This document shows positions 18,274 to 25,320 of a stretch of 64,000 nt of DNA, piece after piece (the first letter of the stretch is position 1; each line of letters starts with the position of its first letter). Origin of the DNA: Caulobacter segnis (lineage in GTDB: Bacteria > Pseudomonadota > Alphaproteobacteria > Caulobacterales > Caulobacteraceae); NCBI RefSeq assembly GCF_029543125.1, contig NZ_JARQWW010000002.1, positions 744,001-808,000 on the forward strand. The letters run 5' to 3'. Position numbers and translations under genes: made by a program. The notes under the pieces are model-generated. The model made no database searches and had not been told where the DNA came from. It worked only from the letters and a program-made list of their open reading frames with translations.

Positions 18274-19539
18274 ATGGCTGATCCATTTGATGCGGACGTG
18301 ATCGTCGCCGGCGCGGGCATGGCCGGCGCCACCCTGGGCCTGGCGCTCGCCAGCGCGGGCCTGAGCTCGATCCTGGTGGACCCGCAGCCATTCGAGGATC
18401 AGCTGGCGCCGACCTTCGACGGCCGCTCCTCGGCCATCGCCTTTGCCTCGTTCCGGCAGTGGAAGACCATCGGGGTGGGCGAGGCAATGGAGCCGCACGC
18501 CCAACGCATCGAACAGATCCTGGTCACTGACGGCCGCGCCCCGGGGGCGGGAGCCGGCCCGGCTCACCTGTCCCATTCGGCCTATCTGCGGTTTGACGCT
18601 TCGGAGATCGCCGACCGGGTGGAGGGCGAGCCCCTCGGCTATATGCTGGAGAACCGCCAGACGCGGGCCGCCCTGTCGGCGGCGGTACTGAAGAATCCGC
18701 TGATCCAGGTGATCGCGCCGGAAAGCGTAGCGGGCCTGTCCATGGAAGGCGGCGGCGCGACTGTCGCGCTGGGAAGCGGCAAGACGCTGCGCGCGCCCCT
18801 GGTGGTTGGCGCCGAGGGCCGGGGGTCGGTGATCCGCCGCGAGGCGGGCATCGGCACCGTCGGCTGGGGCTATGGCCAGTCCGGCGTGGTGGCGACGGTG
18901 AAGCTGGAGCGGCCGCACGAGGGCGTGGCGCACGAATATTTCCTGCCGGGCGGCCCCTTCGCCATACTGCCGCTGACCGAGAACCGCGCCAGCCTGGTCT
19001 GGACCGAGAAGACGGCGCGGGGCGACGCCCTGAAGGCCTCCGGCCCCGAAGCGCTGCACGCTTTCCTGAACCGCCGGTTCGGGGATTTCCTCGGCCGGGT
19101 GGAGATCGCCGGTCCGACCTTCGTCTATCCGCTGTCGCTGTCTCTTGCCGAACGCTTGGCCGCGCCGCGCGTGGCCCTGCTGGGCGACGCCGCCCACGGC
19201 ATTCACCCCATTGCGGGCCAGGGGCTGAATCTGGGCCTGAAGGATGTCGCCGCCCTGGCCGAGGTGCTGGTGGAGGCGGTGCGCGCGGGCGAGGACATCG
19301 GCTCCCTGGCCGTGCTCGACCGCTACGCTCGCTGGCGCCGATTCGACAACGCCATGATCGCGGCCTCGTCGGACGCCTTCGTGCGGCTGTTCTCCAACGA
19401 TGATCCGCTGCTGCGCTTCGTGCGCGGTGCGGGCATGGCGGTGGTCAACCGCATCGGCCCGGCCCGCCGCTTCTTCATGGAGGAAGCCGGCGGCGCGGTG
19501 GGCGACACGCCCCGCCTGCTGCGCGGCGAAGCGCTTTAG
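18274..19539 (+). CDS. UbiH/COQ6-family FAD monooxygenase
   Basis: FAD-dependent hydroxylase of the UbiH/UbiF/VisC/COQ6 family, probably adding a ring hydroxyl in ubiquinone biosynthesis. About 421 residues with the N-terminal Rossmann motif VIVAGAGMAGATLGLALA, a central VVGAEGRGS motif, and the second FAD block GDAAHGIHPIAGQGLN. ATG 18274 is chosen because it begins just before the Rossmann fold; the frame stays open upstream only because it runs antisense to the ftsK start. It diverges from ftsK and is followed after nine bases by the hydroxyacid dehydrogenase gene. Which ring position it modifies cannot be told from sequence. Confidence 0.9.
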   Translation: MADPFDADVIVAGAGMAGATLGLALASAGLSSILVDPQPFEDQLAPTFDGRSSAIAFASFRQWKTIGVGEAMEPHAQRIEQILVTDGRAPGAGAGPAHLSHSAYLRFDASEIADRVEGEPLGYMLENRQTRAALSAAVLKNPLIQVIAPESVAGLSMEGGGATVALGSGKTLRAPLVVGAEGRGSVIRREAGIGTVGWGYGQSGVVATVKLERPHEGVAHEYFLPGGPFAILPLTENRASLVWTEKTARGDALKASGPEALHAFLNRRFGDFLGRVEIAGPTFVYPLSLSLAERLAAPRVALLGDAAHGIHPIAGQGLNLGLKDVAALAEVLVEAVRAGEDIGSLAVLDRYARWRRFDNAMIAASSDAFVRLFSNDDPLLRFVRGAGMAVVNRIGPARRFFMEEAGGAVGDTPRLLRGEAL

Positions 19540-19548
19540 CGGCAAGGC

Positions 19549-20505
19549 ATGAGGCCGAAGATTCTTCTCAGCCGGCGGTGGCCGCAGGCGGTCGAAGCCC
19601 ATCTGGCCGCGCGCTACGACGTCACGCTCAATACGGACGACCGTCCTTTGGACGAGGTGGGCTTCCGGGAGGCCATGGGGCGGTTCGACGCCTTGTGCCC
19701 CACGGTGTCAGACAAGATTTCCGCCGCGGTGCTGGCCGCGCCGTCCCCGCGCGTGCGGATCATCGCCAACTACGGTGCGGGATTCGAGCATATCGACCTG
19801 CAAGCCGCCAAGGCGTCGGGCCTGGTGGTCACCAACACGCCTGACGTGCTGACCGACGCCACGGCCGACCTGGCCCTGCTGCTGATCCTGATGACCAGCC
19901 GGCGGGCCGGCGAAGGCGAGCGGGAGCTGCGCGAGGGCCGCTGGACCGGTTGGCGTCCCACGCACATGCTGGGCCGGTCCCTGGCGGGCAAGACCCTGGG
20001 TCTGGTGGGCTACGGCCGCATCGCGAAGGCCACGGCGCAGCGGGCTCGAGCAGCCTTGGGCATGAAGATCGCCTATCACAGCCGCCGCCGCGCCGAGGAC
20101 GAGCAAGGCGCGGTCTATCACAACACGCTGGAAAGCCTGGCGGCGGCCAGTGATGTGCTGTCCCTGCACACGCCAGGCGGCGCCGAGACGCGCCACATGG
20201 TCGATGGCGCCCTTCTGCGGCGCATGAAGCCTAGCGCCATCCTGATCAACACCGCCCGGGGCTCGGTGGTGGCGGAGGCGGACCTGGCCCGCGCGCTCAC
20301 CGAGGGCGTCATCGCGGCGGCCGGTCTGGACGTCTATGAGGGCGAGCCCGCGGTGAATCCCGTGCTGCTGGCGGCGCCGAACCTGGTGCTGTTGCCGCAT
20401 CTGGGCAGCGCGACCCTGGAGACGCGGACCGCCATGGGCATGCGGGTCGCGGACAATCTGGACCGCTTCTTCGACGGAGAGCCGCCGCTTGACCGGGTCG
20501 CTTGA
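19549..20505 (+). CDS. D-2-hydroxyacid dehydrogenase (glyoxylate/hydroxypyruvate reductase type)
   Basis: NAD(P)-dependent reductase of the D-isomer 2-hydroxyacid dehydrogenase family, 318 residues. The nucleotide-binding motif appears as GLVGYGRIAKATA. The catalytic triad is visible as Arg in INTARGS, Glu in DVYEGEP and His in LLPHLGSAT. The sequence resembles the glyoxylate/hydroxypyruvate reductases. The next gene, overlapping by 17 bases, is a glycerate kinase, so the pair plausibly turns hydroxypyruvate or glyoxylate-derived carbon into 3-phosphoglycerate (or 2-phosphoglycerate). The pathway role is inferred from this coupling. Confidence 0.9.
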   Translation: MRPKILLSRRWPQAVEAHLAARYDVTLNTDDRPLDEVGFREAMGRFDALCPTVSDKISAAVLAAPSPRVRIIANYGAGFEHIDLQAAKASGLVVTNTPDVLTDATADLALLLILMTSRRAGEGERELREGRWTGWRPTHMLGRSLAGKTLGLVGYGRIAKATAQRARAALGMKIAYHSRRRAEDEQGAVYHNTLESLAAASDVLSLHTPGGAETRHMVDGALLRRMKPSAILINTARGSVVAEADLARALTEGVIAAAGLDVYEGEPAVNPVLLAAPNLVLLPHLGSATLETRTAMGMRVADNLDRFFDGEPPLDRVA

Positions 20506-21283
20506 GGCGGTCGAGGCGGCCCTGGACGGCTGGCGGGCCGACAGCCCGTTCATCCTGGGACTATGCGGTGCGCAGGGGTCCGGAAAATCGACGCTCGCCG
20601 CCGGTCTTGTCGATCGCCTAGCCGCGCGGGGACTTCGCGCCGCCGCCCTGTCGATCGACGATCTCTACCTGTCGCATGAGGCGCGCCGGCAACTGGCGGA
20701 GGACGTCCATCCGCTGTTCGCCACCCGAGGGCCGCCAGGAACACACGACCTCGCCCTGGGTCTTTCGATTCTGGACGGGGTGAAGGCCGGCCGCCCGGTG
20801 ACCTTGCCCGGCTTCGACAAGTCCACGGACGACCCGACGCCGGAGGACGCCTGGCGGCGTCTGGACGAGCCGCTGGATGTCCTGATTTTCGAGGGCTGGT
20901 GCGTGGGCGCCCGGCCGCAGGCGGAGCATCAGCTGATCGCGCCGGCCAATGCGCTTGAGGCTCGGGCTGATCCGCAGGGCGTCTGGCGCCGCCAGGCAAA
21001 TTCCGTTCTCGGCGGAGCTTATGCGGCGCTGTTCAGCCGCGTGGACCGGCTGGTGCTGCTGGCGGCGCCCGGCTTCGAGGTGGTCCGCCGCTGGCGGCTG
21101 CAGCAGGAAGAGGGGCTTGGGCGCCAGTCGCCGGGCGGGACGCGTCTCATGAACGCCGAAGAGATCGCGGTCTTCATCCAGCACTATGAGCGGCTGACCC
21201 GTCACATTCTGGCGACCATGCCCGCCTATGCGGATCTGGTCCTGTGGATCGACGAGGCGCGGCGCCTGCGATCCGAGGTCTAG
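20489..21283 (+). CDS. D-glycerate kinase (GlxK-type P-loop kinase)
   Basis: P-loop kinase of 264 residues resembling the plant-type D-glycerate 3-kinases. Walker A is GAQGSGKST at residues 27-35. [12 protein letters not shown] and a Walker B-like [10 protein letters not shown] follow, and [12 protein letters not shown] is a conserved substrate loop. The start is a TTG at 20489, with GGAG at 20476-20479 nine bases upstream; it overlaps the preceding dehydrogenase by 17 bases, which implies translational coupling. Together they would form a short glycerate pathway. The regiochemistry (2- or 3-phospho) is inferred from the family. Confidence 0.85.
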   Translation: MTGSLEAVEAALDGWRADSPFILGLCGAQGSGKSTLAAGLVDRLAARGLRAAALSIDDLYLSHEARRQLAEDVHPLFATRGPPGTHDLALGLSILDGVKAGRPVTLPGFDKSTDDPTPEDAWRRLDEPLDVLIFEGWCVGARPQAEHQLIAPANALEARADPQGVWRRQANSVLGGAYAALFSRVDRLVLLAAPGFEVVRRWRLQQEEGLGRQSPGGTRLMNAEEIAVFIQHYERLTRHILATMPAYADLVLWIDEARRLRSEV

Positions 21284-21480
21284 CCTTCGAGGATGCGGGC
21301 CTCTTCGGCCAGCATGATCGGCACGCCGTCGCGGATCGGATAGGCCAGCTTGGCCTGGCGGCTGACCAGTTCGCCGGCCTTACGGTCATAGTCCAGGGGG
21401 CCGCGGCTCACCGGGCAGACCAGGACCTCCAGCAGGCGCGGGTCGATTTCGGCGGCGGGGGTGTCGAAGGGATCGCTCAT
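21280..21480 (-). CDS. Trm112-family small protein
   Basis: A 66-residue protein with the Trm112/YcaR fold signature: [17 protein letters not shown] and [17 protein letters not shown]. In the family, small proteins of this type act as activators or partners of methyltransferases; only one Cys of the usual zinc-binding set is visible here, so zinc binding is doubtful. It is the last gene of a reverse-strand group with the LON-domain protein (gap nine bases), and its end overlaps the glycerate kinase stop on the other strand by four bases. Confidence 0.85.
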   Translation of the reverse strand: MSDPFDTPAAEIDPRLLEVLVCPVSRGPLDYDRKAGELVSRQAKLAYPIRDGVPIMLAEEARILEG

Positions 21481-21489
21481 GGCCGTCTT

Positions 21490-22149
21490 CTACTGGATGG
21501 CGCCGGGTTCGTCATCGGGTCCGGCGGCGGCGTCGATCTCCAGCATGGCGATCAGGGCGGTGCGGCGCTCCTCGGCGGTGCGGGCCTCCAGCAGGGCCTG
21601 CTTTTCCTGGGCGTCGAAGGGCAGGGCCATGGACAGGCTATTGACCAGGGCGTCGCAGGGCGCGCTCTCGGCGCTTTCCCAGTCGATCTCCATCCCGCGG
21701 CGTTCAAGATAGTGCTTCAGGGCGGCCAGGAACGGACCGCGATCAAGCTCCAACCCGGATTCGATGCCGGTCAGGTCGTGCTCGAACGCGCTGTAGCGGG
21801 CGCGCACCTGGCGATAGGGGGTCCGGGACGGCAGCTCCTCCCCCGCCTCGAAGCGGCAAACGCCGGTCAGGGTGATCAGGTAACGCCCGTCAGCGGTCTC
21901 GGCGAAGCTGGTGACCTTGCCCAGGCAGCCGATGGCGGCCAAGCGCGGCCGTTCCGGATCGCCGCCATGACGCGTCTGGATCATGCCGATCAGCCGCTCG
22001 CCGCCCATGGCGTCGTCCAGCATGTTGAGATAGCGCGGCTCGAAGATGTTGAGCGGCAGCTGCCCGCCGGGAAGGAGCAGGGCTCCGTCCAGGGGGAACA
22101 CCGGGATCACCTGGGGCAGGTCCGCCGCCTTCCGGTAGCCGGTGGGCAT
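21490..22149 (-). CDS. LON peptidase substrate-binding domain protein
   Basis: A 219-residue protein consisting only of the N-terminal LON (PUA-like) domain without ATPase or protease parts. Signatures are IPVFPLDGALLLPGG, LNIFEPRYLNML, and IGCLGKVTSF. Stand-alone LON-N proteins are common in alphaproteobacteria and their function is unknown; binding of damaged proteins is only a guess from the domain. It follows the thioredoxin-TPR gene after 11 bases and precedes the Trm112-like gene by nine bases, so the group is probably one operon with a protein-quality theme. Confidence 0.9.
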   Translation of the reverse strand: MPTGYRKAADLPQVIPVFPLDGALLLPGGQLPLNIFEPRYLNMLDDAMGGERLIGMIQTRHGGDPERPRLAAIGCLGKVTSFAETADGRYLITLTGVCRFEAGEELPSRTPYRQVRARYSAFEHDLTGIESGLELDRGPFLAALKHYLERRGMEIDWESAESAPCDALVNSLSMALPFDAQEKQALLEARTAEERRTALIAMLEIDAAAGPDDEPGAIQ

Positions 22150-22160
22150 GGGCCGCTCCT

Positions 22161-23072
22161 TTACGAGAACAGGATCGAGGAAAGGCGTCGGCGGCCGTGC
22201 TTGGCGACCTCCGACGTGGGGCCGGCGGCCTCGAACACGGTGAGCAGCTGCTTGCGCGCCGCCTCGTCGTTCCAGGTCCGGTCGCGTTCGATGATGGTCA
22301 GCAGGTGGTCCGCCGCCGCATCCAGGCGGCCGTGGCCCGCCAAGGCCTTGGCCAGCTCGAAGCGGGCTTCGTGATCGTCGGCGTCGGCGGCCAGACGCTT
22401 TTCAAAGGCGCTGGTCTCGGACGGTGCGTCCTCGGCCAGGGACAGGGCGGCGCGGACGCTCTCCAGATCCGGGTCCTTGGCGTCGGCGGGGGCCATTTCG
22501 GCCAGTTCGCGGGCGCGCTCCAGATCGCCGCCGGCCAGGTAACAACGGGCCAGGCCGCCGATCGCCTTGAGGTTTTCGGGGTCGAGGGACAGAGCCTCGG
22601 CATAGGCCTGGGCCGCGCCGCCGATGTCGTCCAGATCCATGGACTCCTTGGCCAGGGCGAGGACGGCGTCCACGTCCGAGGGCGCGGCGGGGCCGGCCAG
22701 CTTGTCGATGAAGGCCTTCACCTGGCTGTCGGGCAGGGCGCCCATGAAGCCGTCCACCGGCTGGCCGTTGACGAAGGCGTAGACCGTGGGGATCGATTGC
22801 ACGCGCAACTGGCCCGCGAAGGCCGGGTTCTTGTCCACGTCGATCTTGACCAGCTTCACCGCGCCGCCGGCGGCGGCGACCGCCTTTTCGAGGGCGGGGG
22901 TCAGCTGACGGCAGGGACCGCACCAGGTGGCCCAGAAGTCGACAATGACGGGCTGGGTCTTGGAGGCCTCGATGACGTCGGCCACGAAGCTGGCGTCGGA
23001 GCCTTCCTTGATCAGGTCGCCGGCGTCGGCGGTCTTCTTTTCAGGCGCGAGGCCCTCGCCGATCAAGGTCAT
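22161..23072 (-). CDS. ybbN: co-chaperone YbbN-type thioredoxin with TPR repeats
   Basis: A 303-residue protein with an N-terminal thioredoxin domain containing the CGPC active site at residues 51-54, followed by tetratricopeptide-like helices from about residue 150 onwards. This layout is that of YbbN/CnoX, which combines redox protection and hand-over of unfolded proteins to GroEL. E. coli YbbN lacks a full active site (SxxC), whereas this one keeps both cysteines, which suggests genuine redox activity. It is cotranscribed with the LON-domain protein. The start is ATG 23072. Confidence 0.92.
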   Translation of the reverse strand: MTLIGEGLAPEKKTADAGDLIKEGSDASFVADVIEASKTQPVIVDFWATWCGPCRQLTPALEKAVAAAGGAVKLVKIDVDKNPAFAGQLRVQSIPTVYAFVNGQPVDGFMGALPDSQVKAFIDKLAGPAAPSDVDAVLALAKESMDLDDIGGAAQAYAEALSLDPENLKAIGGLARCYLAGGDLERARELAEMAPADAKDPDLESVRAALSLAEDAPSETSAFEKRLAADADDHEARFELAKALAGHGRLDAAADHLLTIIERDRTWNDEAARKQLLTVFEAAGPTSEVAKHGRRRLSSILFS

Positions 23073-23126
23073 GCTTCGGTGCTCCAGAATTCCAAGGGGC
23101 TAATGTGGTCGCAAGCGCCGTCGGCT

Positions 23127-23645
23127 TCAACGCGCGGCGAGCGTCATGGCGCCGAAATCGACGATCAGGGGCTCGACGCCCAGCGCCGCGAGGAACTTGC
23201 GGAAACCCGCCTGGGACACGGCGGTGGTGGCGTCATTGCTCAGCGGGTGGAAGTTCACCGGGTCCGCGGCGGCCAGGGCGGCGTCGAGAACGAAGCGCAC
23301 CCGGCGCTCGCGGTCGTTGATCAGTCCGAAAGCCGTCACCGAGCCCGGGGTGACGCCAAGCGTCTCGACCATCAGCTCTTCGCGGCCGAAGGACAGCCGA
23401 CCCGAGCCGATCACGGCGGGCAGGGCCTTCAGGTCCACCTGCGTCTCGCCCAGGGCCGAGATCAGCCAGAGCTGATCCTTGTTGTCCTTCAGGAACAGGT
23501 TCTTGGTGTGGCCGCCGGGCAGGGCAGCCTTGATGGCGTGGCCTTCCTCCACCCGGAACACCGGCGGATGCTCATGGGTCAGGTGATCGACCCCGTGGCG
23601 GTCGAAGAAGGCGAACAGGTCGGCGCGGCTGGCGGGAGCGGTCAT
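23127..23645 (-). CDS. prolyl-tRNA editing protein ProX-type (YbaK fold)
   Basis: A 172-residue stand-alone editing protein of the ProX/PrdX type, which removes wrongly charged alanine (or other amino acids) from tRNA-Pro. Typical segments are [12 protein letters not shown] near the start, [18 protein letters not shown] with the conserved Lys, and the C-terminal [15 protein letters not shown]. No nearby proS gene is seen. It heads a reverse-strand group that runs on to ybbN after about 54 bases, and is separated from the DUF6065 gene, which diverges from it, by about 70 bases. Confidence 0.9.
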   Translation of the reverse strand: MTAPASRADLFAFFDRHGVDHLTHEHPPVFRVEEGHAIKAALPGGHTKNLFLKDNKDQLWLISALGETQVDLKALPAVIGSGRLSFGREELMVETLGVTPGSVTAFGLINDRERRVRFVLDAALAAADPVNFHPLSNDATTAVSQAGFRKFLAALGVEPLIVDFGAMTLAAR

Positions 23646-23714
23646 CGCGCCTCCCTAGCGCAGGCCAAGGCTCAAGGTTAGAGGATGTTTCGACATCCAG
23701 CTTGAGGAGCCTGC

Positions 23715-24458
23715 ATGCAGCTCGAGTGCTATCCCACCTGCAACCGCCCGCCGGACATCGTGCCGGGGCGCCCGCAACGCGGGTGGATGGAGACGTTCTC
23801 GGACCGGCATCCGTACCGCTGCCTGCCGCTGACCATGGCCAACACCTCGGGCTGGGAGATCCTCTGCCCCGTCGGCTTCACGGCCAGCTGGACCGGCGGC
23901 AAGCACCAGGACGACATCCGCCTGACGCCGGACCATCCGTTTCCCGACTTTTCGGATTTCGTGAAGTCGCACTTCAGCCACGGGGTGGTCACCTTCCACC
24001 CCGGCTACCTGTTCCGCAGCCCGCCCGGCTGGTCCATGTGGACCACCGGCGCGCCGAACCACGTCAAGGACGGCATCCAGGCGCTCACCGGCCTGGTGGA
24101 GACCGACTGGCTGCCGTTCCCCTTCACCATGAACTGGATCTTCACCCGCCCGGGCGAGGTCCGTTTCGAGAAGGGCGAGCCGTTCTGCTTCATCACCCTG
24201 GTGCAGGACAAGCCGTTGGCCAACGTCCAGCCGGTGACCCGCTCCCTGGCCCGCAACGATGAGCTGCGCGACCAGTACGACGCCTGGAGCCGCCAGCGCG
24301 GCGAGTTCAACGCCCGGATCTTCCGCCGCGAACCGGAGGCGGTGAAGGAAGCTTGGCAGCGTTACTACTTCAAGGGCGAGCTGCCGGAGGAGCTGGGGCC
24401 GGGGCCGACGGACCACGTCAACAAGCGCCGTCTGAAAGCTCCGAAACTGGGGGCGTGA
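23715..24458 (+). CDS. DUF6065-family protein
   Basis: A 247-residue soluble protein of unknown function. Its start MQLECYP and the conserved YRCLPLTMANTSGWEILCP and TGLVETDWLPFPFTMNW segments match what I know of family DUF6065. It is rich in aromatic residues, mainly Trp and Phe, without a signal peptide. ATG 23715 has GAGGAG at 23704-23709 as a ribosome site. It stands alone between the ProX gene and tRNA-Gly. Confidence 0.75.
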   Translation: MQLECYPTCNRPPDIVPGRPQRGWMETFSDRHPYRCLPLTMANTSGWEILCPVGFTASWTGGKHQDDIRLTPDHPFPDFSDFVKSHFSHGVVTFHPGYLFRSPPGWSMWTTGAPNHVKDGIQALTGLVETDWLPFPFTMNWIFTRPGEVRFEKGEPFCFITLVQDKPLANVQPVTRSLARNDELRDQYDAWSRQRGEFNARIFRREPEAVKEAWQRYYFKGELPEELGPGPTDHVNKRRLKAPKLGA

Positions 24459-24547
24459 TTTTCTTCGAAAGGCGGCTTGCAAAGGCTGGAGGCCTCTGCC
24501 ATAAGCCGGCCTCTCGAATTTGGGGACGCGGTTCGCCGCCCCCCGAT

Positions 24548-24622
24548 GCGGGCGTAGCTCAGTGGTAGAGCACAACCTTGCCAAGGTTGGGGTCGAGAGT
24601 TCGAATCTCTTCGCCCGCTCCA
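24548..24622 (+). tRNA. tRNA-Gly (anticodon GCC)
   Basis: Cloverleaf read directly: acceptor stem GCGGGCG (24548-24554) pairs with CGCCCGC (24612-24618), then discriminator T and CCA (24620-24622). The anticodon stem CAACC/GGTTG encloses loop TTGCCAA with anticodon GCC at 24580-24582. The D arm (AGCTC...GAGC) and T arm (GAGAGTTCGAATCTC) are intact. CCA is encoded. Confidence 0.98.
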
Positions 24623-24647
24623 GTCTCCCGACTGGAACGTCGAGTTG

Positions 24648-24676
24648 AAAAGGGTCCGCTTCGGCGGGCCCTTTTT
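24648..24676 (+). terminator. intrinsic terminator after tRNA-Gly
   Basis: A stem AAAGGGTCCGC/GCGGGCCCTTT with one G-T pair and a TTCG tetraloop (24660-24663) ends in a run of five T (24672-24676). It closes the tRNA transcript 26 bases downstream. Confidence 0.85.
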
Positions 24677-24755
24677 CGTTTCCGATCCCTTTGTCGCTTC
24701 GTCAGGAACATCGCTCCGACGCCGTCCGTTTCCCTGTCCAGAACAGGAGACGGCC

Positions 24756-25202
24756 ATGACCGACGCGAATGGAGACTGGGAGCAAGATCAGGCGGAGACC
24801 TTCGACGAGGACAACATGTCCCTCGACGAGCAGGGTGGTCCAAACGCCGAATTCCGCACCTTCGAGGAGATGCCGGACGTCGAGGACCTGACCCAGGCCG
24901 CAGGCGACACGGACGACGATGACGCACTCATCGCCGAAGATCTGGACGACGAGGAGATCGTCGAGCTGGAGGCGGAGGCCGACTACGGCGAGTTCGACGA
25001 TGCGGCTCTGGAGGACGACCAAAATCTGGCGGTCCGCTCGACCATGGGTCTGTCTCGCGGCGCCGAGGACGAGGTTGACCTAGCGGCAGCGGGCGACCTT
25101 TCAGACGCCGGCGGCGCCCGCGCTTCGCGCTATGAATCTTCGCGATTGGACGACGATGATCTGGAAGATCTTGGCTACGCGAAAGATGGCAAGGCGATAT
25201 AG
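24756..25202 (+). CDS. extremely acidic hypothetical protein
   Basis: A 148-residue protein in which about a third of the residues (51 by my count) are Asp or Glu against only eight Lys or Arg, so it is expected to be strongly negative and largely disordered. Acidic clusters such as DTDDDDALIAEDLDDEE fill the middle, and RYESSRLDDDDLEDLGY forms a more ordered-looking C-terminal motif. No signal peptide, membrane segment or known domain is seen. ATG 24756 has AGGAGA five bases before it. It lies between tRNA-Gly and the MHYT-GGDEF-EAL gene. I do not recognise a family; a nucleic-acid mimic or chaperone role would be speculation. Confidence 0.7.
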   Translation: MTDANGDWEQDQAETFDEDNMSLDEQGGPNAEFRTFEEMPDVEDLTQAAGDTDDDDALIAEDLDDEEIVELEAEADYGEFDDAALEDDQNLAVRSTMGLSRGAEDEVDLAAAGDLSDAGGARASRYESSRLDDDDLEDLGYAKDGKAI

Positions 25203-25207
25203 TTAAA

Positions 25208-25229
25208 GGCGCGGAAACCTTTGCCGCGC
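25208..25229 (+). terminator. weak GC hairpin after the acidic protein
   Basis: GCGCGG (25209-25214) pairs with CCGCGC (25224-25229) around a nine-base loop, just after the stop codon at 25202. The following bases are only partly T-rich, so termination is uncertain. The remainder of the 117-base gap shows no other clear element. Confidence 0.35.
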
Positions 25230-25320
25230 TTGGGTTTCTGAAAATAAACGCGACGCCGGAAACTATTTATTCGCCAACGCGCACGTAGGTTGCCCCCTTA
25301 TTCTTGGATAAGGGCGCCGC

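Noticed and set aside
24459-24547. A short open frame upstream of tRNA-Gly and through it on the plus strand.
   Set aside because: It overlaps the tRNA and has no ribosome site or homology.
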